A stretch of 64,000 bases of DNA, taken from the NCBI GenBank assembly GCA_900167215.1, contig FUZS01000003.1, positions 124,001 to 188,000 on the forward strand, in the 5' to 3' direction. The first letter of the stretch is position 1. Each line of letters starts with the position of its first letter. The translations under genes and the position numbers were made by a program. Under the pieces are notes generated by a model. The model saw only the letters and a list, made by a program, of their open reading frames with translations. It made no database searches and was not told where the DNA came from. This stretch comes from [Eubacterium] yurii (lineage in GTDB: Bacteria; Bacillota; Clostridia; Peptostreptococcales; Filifactoraceae). Positions 18,639 through 27,572 of the stretch are shown piece after piece.

Positions 18639-20012
18639 ATGAGTTTGGAAAGTATGATTCATAAATATAAGATGAACGGATTAAATATAGTTTTGGATGT
18701 AAATTCAGGTTCTGTTCATGCTTTTGATGATGTAAGTTTTGATATTATTGAAGATGCTTATGATAAATCTATTGATTTTCTATGCTCTAAGTATAATTAT
18801 ACGACAGAAGAAATCAAAGAGTCTTTTGAAGAAATAAATCAACTTAGAAATCAGGGTTTATTGTATACAGATAATGATTATATAGATAACATCATGCTTG
18901 CAAATCACTCTGATGTTGTAAAAGCTATGTGTTTACACGTAGCGCATGACTGTAACCTAAGGTGTAGTTATTGTTTTGCGTCTCAGGGTGATTTTGGAGG
19001 AGACAAGGAGATAATGAGTCTTGAAGTTGGAAAAAAGGCTTTGGATTATCTTGTAGAGCATAGTGGAAATAGAAGAAATCTTGAAGTGGATTTTTTTGGC
19101 GGCGAACCTCTGATGAATTTTGACGTTGTAAAACAGCTTGTAGAATATGGAAATAACATAGCAAAGAAAAAAAATAAAAACTTTAGATTTACAATAACTA
19201 CTAATGGAGTATTGCTAAGTGATGATAAAATTAAATATATAAATGAAAATATGCATAATGTTGTTTTGTCTTTGGATGGAAGAAAAGAAATTAATGATGC
19301 AAATAGACCTCTTATAAATGGGAGAGGAAGCTATGATTTAATAGTCCCTAAATTCCAAAAACTCATCAAAGATAGACCTATGGATAAGTATTACTATGTA
19401 AGAGGTACTTTTACAAGGGATAATCTTGATTTTTCTAAAGATTTAAAAACCTATAAAGATCTTGGTTTTTCGTTGACATCAATTGAACCTGTAGTAGGGA
19501 GTGAAGATAATAAATATGCTATACGAGAGGAAGATATACCTACTATACTTGAAGAATATGAAAAAATTGCTGTAGATTATGCTAAAATGCAGGTTAATAA
19601 AGAGAATTTTAAATTCTTCCACTTTATGGTGGACCTGACTCAAGGACCTTGTGTTGTGAAAAGAGTAAGAGGTTGCGGTGCAGGTGGTGAATATCTTGCT
19701 ATTACTCCTACGGGAGATATATATCCATGTCATCAGTTTGTAGGGAATGAAGACTTTAAAATGGGTAACTTATTTGATGAAAATCTTGAACTACCTAAAC
19801 AATTAAAAAATGATTTTAAAAAAGCTAATGTTCTAACAAAAGATGAATGTAAAAAGTGTTGGGCAAGGTATTATTGCTCAGGTGGATGTCATGCCAATGC
19901 AATAAATTTTAATTCTGATATACAAAAACCTTACGAAATTGGCTGTATAATGCAAAGAAAGAGATTAGAATGTGCAATAATGGTTGAGGCATGTAAAGCC
20001 ATTAATTCTTAA
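18639..20012 (+). CDS. SCIFF-peptide radical SAM maturase (thioether-forming, SPASM)
   Basis: 457 residues. It resembles the Clostridia enzyme (CteB type) that makes Cys-to-alpha-carbon thioether links in the six-cysteine SCIFF peptide. N-terminus GLNIVLDVNSGSVHAFDDV is the peptide-recognition domain of that family. Radical SAM motif CNLRCSYC at about residues 105-112, then DFFGGEPLMNFDVV. SPASM auxiliary-cluster cysteines: GPCVVKRVRGCG, YPCHQFVG, CKKCWARYYCSGGCHANA and GCIMQ. The partner peptide gene normally lies directly upstream; here the gap to typA is only 27 nt and no Cys-rich ORF is seen on either side. Confidence 0.93.
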   Translation: MSLESMIHKYKMNGLNIVLDVNSGSVHAFDDVSFDIIEDAYDKSIDFLCSKYNYTTEEIKESFEEINQLRNQGLLYTDNDYIDNIMLANHSDVVKAMCLHVAHDCNLRCSYCFASQGDFGGDKEIMSLEVGKKALDYLVEHSGNRRNLEVDFFGGEPLMNFDVVKQLVEYGNNIAKKKNKNFRFTITTNGVLLSDDKIKYINENMHNVVLSLDGRKEINDANRPLINGRGSYDLIVPKFQKLIKDRPMDKYYYVRGTFTRDNLDFSKDLKTYKDLGFSLTSIEPVVGSEDNKYAIREEDIPTILEEYEKIAVDYAKMQVNKENFKFFHFMVDLTQGPCVVKRVRGCGAGGEYLAITPTGDIYPCHQFVGNEDFKMGNLFDENLELPKQLKNDFKKANVLTKDECKKCWARYYCSGGCHANAINFNSDIQKPYEIGCIMQRKRLECAIMVEACKAINS

Positions 20013-20067
20013 AATAAGAAATAGTATTATAATTTAAACTAATATCTGTTTCAAAAATTATATAATG

Positions 20068-20107
20068 GACTTGTTCAATTTTATTTATATTATATATTGA
20101 ACAAGTC
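20068..20107 (+). terminator. Hairpin, probable terminator after SCIFF maturase
   Basis: GACTTGTTCAAT (20068-20079) and ATTGAACAAGTC (20096-20107), a perfect 12-bp stem. The following tract (TAATCTATTTTTG) is only moderately T-rich. Confidence 0.6.
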
Positions 20108-20250
20108 TAATCTATTTTTGGATTTAAATGTAAATCATCTATTATTCACTAAATTTTAAGACTTAATAAATTTTCATTTTTTAAATTAATCAATTTTAAA
20201 GAAATTATGTTATTAATTATTTTAAAACAATATATATAAGCAGGTTTATA

Positions 20251-21636
20251 ATGGAAAAAACTCCAATTTTAAATGAATTATTATCTTTTGAAGATGAAAA
20301 ATATACAAAGTTTTTTATGCCATCTCATTTACAATTGACTTATAAAGATGATTTTTCCGCAACTCAAAATAAAGTTTTTGAATTTATGAAGAGTTTTGAA
20401 CAAAAAATTTTTTCTTTTGATGTAACAGAAATAAATAATTTTGATAATTTATCTAACCCGAGTGGAATAATTAAGCAATCCCAAGAGATAATGGCAAAGT
20501 CCTTTAATTCTAAAGATGCATTTTTTTTAGTAAATGGCTCTACAGTAGGTATTTTATCAATGATTTGTGCAGTTACAGAATTTAATGATAAGATAATAAT
20601 TCAAAAAAACTCTCATAAATCTGTGCATAATGCCTGTAAAATAAATGGCTTAAATGTTGTCTATATTGAGAATGAGAAAAACAAATATTTTGATGTAGAT
20701 AGAAAATTTAAAATTTCGCAATTTGAAAATTTATTGAAGGAACATCAAGATGCCAAAGCGGTGGTAATCACATCTTCAAATTACTATGGTCAAGATTTGG
20801 ATGTAAAAAAGTTGGCTGAAATTGCCCATAAACATTCTATGTATTTATTGGTGGATTGTGCACATTGTGCTAATTATAATTACAGTAAAAAATTTCCGCA
20901 CTTTCCTATTAATTATGCTGATATGGTAGTAACAAGCTTCCATAAGACACTTCCTTGTATCAACCAAACTGCAGTTCTTTTTACTAATAAACATCTGCAT
21001 GATAGTCTAAAGGAAAAACTAAGAGAGCAAATAAATATATTTCAAACTACAAGTCCGTCATATATATTACTTTCAAATATTGAAGTAACAAATTATCTGT
21101 TAAAGAGATATGGAGAAATTCTATATAGCGAATTATTTGAAAATATAAAAAGATTTAAAAGGAAGATTTTTAAATTATCTAAAAATAATCATATTATAAA
21201 AATCTTACCAAACGATGATTTTTCAAGATTAGTTATTTCATTTAGAGGTATGAGTGTAGATTCTGTATATAATTATTTAAAGGATAAAAAGATATTAGCA
21301 GAAATGACAAATAAAAAAAGTATGGTATTTATATGCAATATTTTCCATACAAAAAGAGATTTTGACAATTTATTTTTTGCTTTAAAATCACTTATTAAGA
21401 CTAAAATCATTAGAAATAATATTGGGCCACATATTAATAATAATTCTAAAAGTAACACTAAAAATAATAGTGTTATACAATATGTTGAACAAAATCTTGG
21501 AAATAAAAGTGATTATAATATCTACTTATATCCACCTGGCACTCCATTTTTAATTAAAGGAGATATATTAACTGATAAAATTTTAGAACATCTAAAAAAA
21601 ATAGATATCGAAGGAAATGTAGAAATAATTTTCTAA
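20251..21636 (+). CDS. Orn/Lys/Arg decarboxylase-like PLP enzyme (YaaO type), divergent
   Basis: 461 residues, fold-type I PLP protein of the Orn/Lys/Arg decarboxylase family, short form as YaaO. Landmarks: NGSTVGILSMICAV, NSHKSVHNACKI, the Asp of LLVDCAHCANYN, the PLP lysine in VVTSFHKTLPCINQTA, STSPSYILLS-like TTSPSYILLSNIEV and C-terminal YPPGTPFLIKGD. Two family blocks are altered: the usual PGH is PSH and DEAHGAH is DCAHCAN. Substrate therefore uncertain. Stands alone, with 238 nt of AT-rich DNA before it and the rplM promoter after. Confidence 0.85.
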   Translation: MEKTPILNELLSFEDEKYTKFFMPSHLQLTYKDDFSATQNKVFEFMKSFEQKIFSFDVTEINNFDNLSNPSGIIKQSQEIMAKSFNSKDAFFLVNGSTVGILSMICAVTEFNDKIIIQKNSHKSVHNACKINGLNVVYIENEKNKYFDVDRKFKISQFENLLKEHQDAKAVVITSSNYYGQDLDVKKLAEIAHKHSMYLLVDCAHCANYNYSKKFPHFPINYADMVVTSFHKTLPCINQTAVLFTNKHLHDSLKEKLREQINIFQTTSPSYILLSNIEVTNYLLKRYGEILYSELFENIKRFKRKIFKLSKNNHIIKILPNDDFSRLVISFRGMSVDSVYNYLKDKKILAEMTNKKSMVFICNIFHTKRDFDNLFFALKSLIKTKIIRNNIGPHINNNSKSNTKNNSVIQYVEQNLGNKSDYNIYLYPPGTPFLIKGDILTDKILEHLKKIDIEGNVEIIF

Positions 21637-21680
21637 ATTTTAGTTTTTGTACTTTTTTACAAGAAATTTCAAGCTTTTTA

Positions 21681-21709
21681 TTGACAATTTCAAATATTTA
21701 TATTAAAAT
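21681..21709 (+). promoter_or_regulatory. Promoter of rplM-rpsI
   Basis: -35 TTGACA (21681-21686), 17-nt spacer, -10 TAAAAT (21704-21709), an almost consensus sigma-A promoter. It leaves a structured leader of about 85 nt. Confidence 0.88.
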
Positions 21710-21715
21710 AGTTCG

Positions 21716-21771
21716 CAGTGTATAGATAAGTTGTCCATTAGCCCCGGACTTATGATACAGTTTGTATTTTT
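21716..21771 (+). ncRNA. L13-type ribosomal leader
   Basis: Leader of rplM with TGTAT (21719-21723) pairing ATACA (21755-21759), enclosing GTCC/GGAC (21733-21736 with 21745-21748) around the loop ATTAGCCCC. The ATACA arm can instead pair with TGTAT (21763-21767), which runs into T6, a weak terminator-like hairpin. The position and form agree with the L13 autoregulatory leader known in Firmicutes; membership was not tested. Confidence 0.6.
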
Positions 21772-21801
21772 TATTTATGCATTTTGAGGAGGAAATTTAT
21801 A

Positions 21802-22230
21802 ATGAAGTGTTATATACAAAAACCTTCAGAAGTTCAAAGAAAATGGCATTTAATTGATGCCGAAGGAAAAACTCTTGGTAGACTTTCTACTGAAATAGCT
21901 AAACTGTTGAGAGGTAAACACAAGGTTACTTTTACACCTCACGTTGACGGTGGCGACTATGTTGTTGTAATTAATGCAGATAAAATCGAAGTTACTGGTA
22001 AAAAGAGAGATAACAAGGTTTATAGACATCATACAGGTTATATAGGTGGACTTAAAGAGATAAACTTTAAAAAACTCCAAGAAAAGAAGCCGGAAGAAAT
22101 AATAAGATTATCTGTAAGTGGTATGCTTCCTAAAAACAAACTTAGAGCTCCTATGATGAAAAGATTGAGAATTTTTGCTGGTTCAGAGCATACTCATCAA
22201 GCTCAAAAAGTTGAAAAATATGAAATTTAG
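21802..22230 (+). CDS. rplM: 50S ribosomal protein L13
   Basis: 142 residues from [20 protein letters not shown]; the ATG follows GAGGAGG, so the extra in-frame residues from 21784 are leader. The blocks [19 protein letters not shown] and [11 protein letters not shown] are classic L13. First gene of the rplM-rpsI operon; 21 nt to rpsI. Confidence 0.99.
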   Translation: MKCYIQKPSEVQRKWHLIDAEGKTLGRLSTEIAKLLRGKHKVTFTPHVDGGDYVVVINADKIEVTGKKRDNKVYRHHTGYIGGLKEINFKKLQEKKPEEIIRLSVSGMLPKNKLRAPMMKRLRIFAGSEHTHQAQKVEKYEI

Positions 22231-22251
22231 TTTTAGGAGGGTAGAATTATA

Positions 22252-22650
22252 ATGGCAAAAGTACAATATTTCGGTACAGGAAGAAGGAAAAGTTCTGTAG
22301 CTCGTGTAAGATTGTTGCCGGGTAACGGAAAAATAACTGTAAATAAGAGAGATTTAGAAGAATATTTTGGTGCAGGTTATGAAACTCAAAAAAGAGAAGT
22401 AAGAAGACCATTGGAAATAACTGATACTTTAGGTAAATACGATGTATTTGTTAATGTTTCAGGTGGTGGATTTACAGGTCAAGCCGGTGCCATAAGACAT
22501 GGTATTTCAAGAGCTCTTCTTGAAGTTGATGCTGAACTTAGAGGTTCTTTGAAAGCGGAAGGCTTCTTAACAAGAGACTCAAGAATGAAAGAAAGAAAGA
22601 AATACGGTCTTAAAGCTGCAAGAAGAGCACCTCAATTCTCAAAGAGATAG
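22252..22650 (+). CDS. rpsI: 30S ribosomal protein S9
   Basis: 132 residues. [19 protein letters not shown] at the start and the basic tail [18 protein letters not shown], whose C-terminal Lys-Arg contacts P-site tRNA. SD AGGAGGG precedes the ATG. Ends just before an intrinsic terminator. Confidence 0.99.
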   Translation: MAKVQYFGTGRRKSSVARVRLLPGNGKITVNKRDLEEYFGAGYETQKREVRRPLEITDTLGKYDVFVNVSGGGFTGQAGAIRHGISRALLEVDAELRGSLKAEGFLTRDSRMKERKKYGLKAARRAPQFSKR

Positions 22651-22666
22651 TAATATCGACTATTTT

Positions 22667-22702
22667 AAAAAACCTGAAAATACTATGTTTTTCAGGTTTT
22701 TT
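22667..22702 (+). terminator. Terminator of rplM-rpsI
   Basis: AAAAAACCTGAAAA (22667-22680), 7-nt loop, TTTTTCAGGTTTTTT (22688-22702). Confidence 0.92.
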
Positions 22703-22740
22703 AATTGTCTATAACATTATTTTTTTTATGGTGATTAGAA

Positions 22741-23148
22741 GTGAAAATAGAAATATTTCATCAAGAGAAAGAAGATAAGGATTATTCTGAAATAAAAAAA
22801 GAGTATATAGGTAGAATAAAAAAATACTGTGATTTTTTTATAATAAATACTTGCCCTGTTAAAGACGAAAAGTCATTTTTTATACTTATATCAGATATGG
22901 GAGAAGATATATCATCTGAAATTCTTTCTAAAAAAATAGATTATATACTCACTTGTGCATATTCAAAGATAGTTTTTTTATTACTTCCCGAGAATAAAAG
23001 TGAACTTAATAATAACCAAAAAATATATTTTGACTATAAATTAAACTTAAGTAATATAAAATCAACTTTTGATATTAAACTTATTTTATTATTGGAACAA
23101 GTTTATAGATGTTTTAAAATTAATAATGGAGAAGTTTATCATAAATAA
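22741..23148 (+). CDS. rlmH: Degenerate RlmH-like SPOUT protein
   Basis: 135 residues, GTG start with GGTGAT as SD. The C-terminus LLLEQVYRCFKINNGEVYHK is the hallmark end of RlmH, the methyltransferase for pseudouridine 1915 of 23S rRNA. However, the protein is about 20-25 residues short of the family norm. The glycine-rich SAM loop (usually F-V-I-G-G-x-x-G) reads FLLLPENKSELN, with no glycines. The N-terminus also lacks the usual VGK. It is thus either a decayed enzyme or a non-catalytic relative. Placed between rpsI terminator and prfA. Confidence 0.75.
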   Translation: MKIEIFHQEKEDKDYSEIKKEYIGRIKKYCDFFIINTCPVKDEKSFFILISDMGEDISSEILSKKIDYILTCAYSKIVFLLLPENKSELNNNQKIYFDYKLNLSNIKSTFDIKLILLLEQVYRCFKINNGEVYHK

Positions 23149-23215
23149 TAATTGTATTTATATATTTTTTTTGATAAAATAGCCTTATTAGAGTTGATTT
23201 TTAGGAGAGGAAATA

Positions 23216-24289
23216 ATGTTTGAAAATTTAGGAGCAGTAAAGGAGAAATTTTCGGAATTAGAAAAAAAGATATCTGATCCGGAGATAATAAATAATCAAG
23301 AACAGTGGCAAAAATTAATGAAGGAACACTCTGATCTTTCTCCGGTAGTAAAAAAATATGAAGAGTACCTAAAAGCAAATGATGATATAAAAGGTGCCAA
23401 GGAAATAATTGCTAATGAAACAGATGAAGACTTAAGAGATCTTGCTAAAGAAGAGTTGTCTGAATTGGAAGAAGATTTGATAAAAATAATCGATGAATTA
23501 AAAATACTCTTATTACCAAAGGATCCAAATGATGATAAAAACGTAATCGTTGAAATAAGAGGAGGAGCAGGAGGAGATGAAGCCGCATTATTTGCTGGAG
23601 TACTATTTAGAATGTATTCTATGTACGCTGCAAACAGAAGATGGAAAGTTGAACTGATGTCTTCAAATGAAACAGAAATAGGCGGATATAAGGAAGTAGT
23701 CTTTATGATTACAGGAAAAGGTGCTTACTCAAGATTAAAATTTGAATCTGGTGTTCATAGAGTTCAGAGAGTTCCTGAAACTGAGTCTCAAGGAAGAATC
23801 CATACTTCAACTGTAACAGTTGCAGTTTTGCCTGAGGCAGAAGACGTTGAAGTGAGTCTTGATTTAAATGATGTAAGGGTTGACGTGTTCAGATCTTCAG
23901 GAAACGGAGGACAGTCAGTAAATACTACAGATTCTGCCGTAAGACTTACTCACATACCTACAGGTATTGTTATTTCGATGCAGGATGAAAAGTCTCAATT
24001 AAAAAATAAAGAAAAGGCATTTAAGATATTAAAGGCTAAATTGTACGATATGGAATTGGAAAAGAAACAAAAAGAAATGGCAAGCCAAAGAAAGTCACAA
24101 GTAGGTACCGGTGATCGTGCTGAAAGAATAAGAACATATAACTATCCTCAAGGTAGGGTATCAGAACATAGAATAGGATTAAACCTATATAAGCTTGAAT
24201 CATTTTTGAACGGTGACTTGGATGAAGTAATAGATGCACTTATAACTACTGATCAGGCTGATAAATTAAATTCATTGGAAGAAAATTAA
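23216..24289 (+). CDS. prfA: Peptide chain release factor 1
   Basis: 357 residues. RF1 reads UAA and UAG through PxT (PET in [17 protein letters not shown]) and hydrolyses peptidyl-tRNA with GGQ ([15 protein letters not shown]). No frameshift is needed. SD AGGAGAGG. The methyltransferase gene prmC, often adjacent, is not here. The next gene, ywlC, starts 1 nt after the stop, so the two are coupled. Confidence 0.98.
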   Translation: MFENLGAVKEKFSELEKKISDPEIINNQEQWQKLMKEHSDLSPVVKKYEEYLKANDDIKGAKEIIANETDEDLRDLAKEELSELEEDLIKIIDELKILLLPKDPNDDKNVIVEIRGGAGGDEAALFAGVLFRMYSMYAANRRWKVELMSSNETEIGGYKEVVFMITGKGAYSRLKFESGVHRVQRVPETESQGRIHTSTVTVAVLPEAEDVEVSLDLNDVRVDVFRSSGNGGQSVNTTDSAVRLTHIPTGIVISMQDEKSQLKNKEKAFKILKAKLYDMELEKKQKEMASQRKSQVGTGDRAERIRTYNYPQGRVSEHRIGLNLYKLESFLNGDLDEVIDALITTDQADKLNSLEEN

Positions 24290-24290
24290 A

Positions 24291-25316
24291 ATGGATACCG
24301 AAGTAATAAAATTAAATGATGAAAACTACGATTATGCAATAAAACTTGCAGGAATGCACATCAGAAAAGGAAATATCGTGATATTCCCTACAGAAACTGT
24401 ATATGGTATTGGAGCAAATGCCTTGGATGTAGATTCTTCTAAGAAGATATATATGGCAAAAGGCAGACCGTCAGATAATCCTTTGATTGTTCATATTGAG
24501 AATATAAATGATTTAAATAGATTATCAAAAAAAATAGATGAGAGGACAAGTAAAATAATTGATTGTTTTTGGCCTGGTCCCCTTACTATAATAGTAGAAA
24601 AAAGTGAAATAGTACCATTTTGTATTACAGGTGGTCTAAATACTGTTGCCGTTAGAATGCCATCTAATAAAATAGCAAGAGATATAATCAAAAAATCTGG
24701 AGTGCCAATAGCTGCACCATCTGCAAATATCTCAGGAAGACCTTCCATAACATCTGAAAAATTTATCGCTGATGAGTTTTTGGGTAAGGTAGACCTCATA
24801 CTTCTAAATGAGTCTACGGAAATCGGAATAGAGTCTACTGTTATTGATGTAACAGGAGAAAATATTGTTATACTTAGACCAGGATTTATTACTAAAAATG
24901 ACTTGGAAAATATTTTGAACGAAAAAATAGTTTTTGATTTGAATATAGATGATAAGTCAAAAGTACCTAAATCTCCAGGTATGAAGTATAGACACTATGC
25001 ACCTAAATGCGAAATATACCTTATCTCGGGATGTATAGACACGCAAATTGATATAGCTAAAATTCAAATTAAAAATGATGCAATAAATGGTATAAAAAGT
25101 ATTGTATTAGGACTTAAAGATAATAGTAAATATTTTGAAAACTACTTGGACTTGGGAAATAGTGACATAGATGTTGCGAAAAATATTTTCACCAATCTAA
25201 GAATGTTGGATGAAATGAAAATACAAAAAGCCTATTTTCTCTATGAAATAAAATCAGACTTGGATTTTTCTATATTGGATAGAGTAAAAAAGGCTGCAGG
25301 ATATAGAATAATATAA
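24291..25316 (+). CDS. ywlC: L-threonylcarbamoyladenylate synthase (Sua5/YwlC type)
   Basis: 341 residues. First enzyme of the t6A37 tRNA modification, making threonylcarbamoyl-AMP from Thr, bicarbonate and ATP. The YrdC domain shows GNIVIFPTETVYGIGANA and KGRPSDNPLIVH, SANISGRPS and EIGIESTVIDVTG. A C-terminal Sua5 domain starts with SPGMKYRHYAPKCEIYL. Length fits the two-domain Sua5 form and not the single-domain TsaC. Confidence 0.96.
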   Translation: MDTEVIKLNDENYDYAIKLAGMHIRKGNIVIFPTETVYGIGANALDVDSSKKIYMAKGRPSDNPLIVHIENINDLNRLSKKIDERTSKIIDCFWPGPLTIIVEKSEIVPFCITGGLNTVAVRMPSNKIARDIIKKSGVPIAAPSANISGRPSITSEKFIADEFLGKVDLILLNESTEIGIESTVIDVTGENIVILRPGFITKNDLENILNEKIVFDLNIDDKSKVPKSPGMKYRHYAPKCEIYLISGCIDTQIDIAKIQIKNDAINGIKSIVLGLKDNSKYFENYLDLGNSDIDVAKNIFTNLRMLDEMKIQKAYFLYEIKSDLDFSILDRVKKAAGYRII

Positions 25317-25350
25317 TTTTAAATTTTAGTATATGATTTAGGAGAAGAAC

Positions 25351-25803
25351 ATGAAGATAGCTCTTGGCTCAGATCACGGTGGTTTAGAGTTAAAACGAAA
25401 AGTTTTTGAATTTTTAAAGTCTAAAAATTATGAATGCACTGACTGTGGAACATATGATGATAAGTCTGTAGACTATCCTGACTATGCAAAAGCCGTTTGT
25501 GATGAAGTATTGTCAGGAAAGGCTGAAAAAGGCATTTTATTTTGCGGTACAGGCATTGGAATTTCTATTGCAGCTAATAAAATTAACGGAATAAGATGTG
25601 CCAACTTGTCTGATACATATAGTGCAGCTAAATGTGTAGAGCATAATGATTGTAATGTTATTTCGTTGGGTGGAAGAACTCTTGGTGTTGAAATTGCATT
25701 TGAAATAGTAGATAGATTTTTAACATCTAATTTTGAAGGCGGACGTCATAAGACAAGAGTTGAAAAGATAATGGAAATTGAAAAAAATAACACTGGGAGG
25801 TAA
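25351..25803 (+). CDS. rpiB: Ribose-5-phosphate isomerase B
   Basis: 150 residues. Interconverts ribose-5-phosphate and ribulose-5-phosphate. [12 protein letters not shown] at the N-terminus, catalytic Cys region [15 protein letters not shown] and [12 protein letters not shown]-like segment. SD AGGAGAA. 2 nt before upp, supplying ribose phosphate for nucleotide salvage. Confidence 0.96.
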   Translation: MKIALGSDHGGLELKRKVFEFLKSKNYECTDCGTYDDKSVDYPDYAKAVCDEVLSGKAEKGILFCGTGIGISIAANKINGIRCANLSDTYSAAKCVEHNDCNVISLGGRTLGVEIAFEIVDRFLTSNFEGGRHKTRVEKIMEIEKNNTGR

Positions 25804-25805
25804 TT

Positions 25806-26435
25806 ATGTCTAAGGTCGTAATATTGGATCACCCATTAATTCAACACAAATTAGCCATAGCAAGAGATATAAATACAGGGTCAGGTCTTTTTAGACAATT
25901 GGTAAAAGAAATTTCAATGCTGATGGCTTATGAAATTACAAGAGATTTGAGCTTGGAAGAAGTTGACATCCAGACGCCTATGTGCAAAACAAAGGCTAAG
26001 ATGCTTCAAGGTAAAAAAATGGCTATAGTTCCTATACTTAGAGCAGGTATAGGAATGGTTGATGGTATACTAGAATTAGTACCTCAGGCAAAAGTAGGGC
26101 ATATAGGATTGTATAGAGATCACGAAACTAAAGAACCTGTAGAATATTTTTGTAAACTTCCTCAGGATGTAGAGCAAAGAGATTTCTTCTTGGTTGATCC
26201 TATGCTTGCAACAGGTGGCTCTGCTGTAATGGCAATTACACTTCTAAAAAAGAGACATATTAATTCTATTCGTTTAGTATGTTTAGTAGGATGTCCAGAA
26301 GGAGTAAAAAAAGTTCAAGAAGCTCATCCTGATGTTGATATATATTTAGCGTCATTAGATGAAAGTCTCAATGATGATTGTTATATAGTGCCCGGACTTG
26401 GAGATGCCGGAGACAGAATATTTGGTACAAAATAG
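25806..26435 (+). CDS. upp: Uracil phosphoribosyltransferase
   Basis: 209 residues. Salvages uracil to UMP with PRPP. Starts [18 protein letters not shown]; the PRPP loop is [15 protein letters not shown] and the uracil-binding C-terminus is [23 protein letters not shown] just upstream, inside the rpiB end. Confidence 0.98.
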   Translation: MSKVVILDHPLIQHKLAIARDINTGSGLFRQLVKEISMLMAYEITRDLSLEEVDIQTPMCKTKAKMLQGKKMAIVPILRAGIGMVDGILELVPQAKVGHIGLYRDHETKEPVEYFCKLPQDVEQRDFFLVDPMLATGGSAVMAITLLKKRHINSIRLVCLVGCPEGVKKVQEAHPDVDIYLASLDESLNDDCYIVPGLGDAGDRIFGTK

Positions 26436-26495
26436 AGATTAATCTTCTCATTTTAATATTAATAGTTGGAAGATTTGATTATTTGGAGGTTTTCA

Positions 26496-27545
26496 ATGTT
26501 CTCGTTGAAATATACGCTGTCTACAACGCAACTATTTATAGTTACTTTTGTATTATCAGCAGTAATATCTTATTTCGTAACTCCACTTGTTATTAAACTC
26601 GCATATAGAATAGGAGCTATAGATGTACCTAAGGATAATAGGCGTGTCCATAAAAAGCCTATACCAAGATTAGGTGGATTAGCTATAGCAATATCATTTT
26701 TTATTACTTTGCTTCTTTTTTCAACTGTAACTAAGGAAATACTGGTATTGTTCATATCCTTATCAATAATAATAGTAATGGGTGTTATTGATGATGTAAA
26801 AGGAATAGGGGCAAAGGTTAAATTTTTGATACAAATATTAGCTGCAACTCTTGTAGCTGTTTTTGCATTTAGAATAAAGTTTCTGGCAAATCCATTTGAA
26901 CCAATGCATTATTGGTTTTTGGGTAACTTAAGTATACCTATAACAGTATTTTGGATTGTAGGTATTACAAACACAGTTAATTTAATAGATGGATTGGATG
27001 GATTAGCTGCCGGAATATCTGCGATTTCTTCAATGACTTTAGCTTTGATATTGTTTAAAAATGGAGATTATTTCTTCACTTTAATACTAATTGCTTTGAT
27101 AGGAGCAATACTTGGGTTTTTACCATTTAATTTTAATCCTGCAAAGATCTTTATGGGAGATACAGGTTCATTATTTTTAGGTTTTACCCTATCTGTAGTT
27201 TCAATGAATGCCACAATAAAATCAGCTGCTGCACTTGCAGTATTTATTCCAATAATTACACTTGGTATTCCTATTTTTGACACTACATTTGCTATAATAA
27301 GAAGAGCAAAGAATAATCAACCTATAATGCAAGCTGATAAAGGACACTTACACCATAGGTTACTGAATAAAGGTTTATCTCAAAAACAAACAGTACTCAT
27401 ACTATATATGATGAGTGTGCTGCTTGGTTTAAGTGCCTATTTTATAGCAGAAACCGGGAGAAGATTCTCTATTTTTATATTAGCAACAGATGTAGTCTTA
27501 ATTATTTTTGTAATTATAAAATTTAAGATTCTGAAAAAAGGATAA
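26496..27545 (+). CDS. Undecaprenyl-phosphate GlcNAc-1-phosphate transferase (TagO/WecA family)
   Basis: 349 residues from MFSLKYTLSTTQ, whose ATG follows TTGGAGG; the longer frame from TTG 26466 lacks an SD. Polytopic membrane protein of the MraY/WecA/TagO family with about ten hydrophobic segments. Motifs: PRLGGLAIA, the catalytic Asp pair NLIDGLDGLAAG, and FMGDTGSLFLGF plus the cytoplasmic ADKGHLHHRLL loop. Transfers GlcNAc-1-P to undecaprenyl phosphate, starting a wall polymer. wecB follows 28 nt on, so the pair supplies linkage-unit precursors. Confidence 0.93.
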   Translation: MFSLKYTLSTTQLFIVTFVLSAVISYFVTPLVIKLAYRIGAIDVPKDNRRVHKKPIPRLGGLAIAISFFITLLLFSTVTKEILVLFISLSIIIVMGVIDDVKGIGAKVKFLIQILAATLVAVFAFRIKFLANPFEPMHYWFLGNLSIPITVFWIVGITNTVNLIDGLDGLAAGISAISSMTLALILFKNGDYFFTLILIALIGAILGFLPFNFNPAKIFMGDTGSLFLGFTLSVVSMNATIKSAAALAVFIPIITLGIPIFDTTFAIIRRAKNNQPIMQADKGHLHHRLLNKGLSQKQTVLILYMMSVLLGLSAYFIAETGRRFSIFILATDVVLIIFVIIKFKILKKG

Positions 27546-27572
27546 AAACTCATTTTAAGAAAGGCTTTATAT

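Noticed and set aside
20013-20250. Possible small Cys-rich peptide gene next to the SCIFF maturase
   Set aside because: Reading this gap on both strands gave no ORF with clustered Cys codons; only a hairpin is present.
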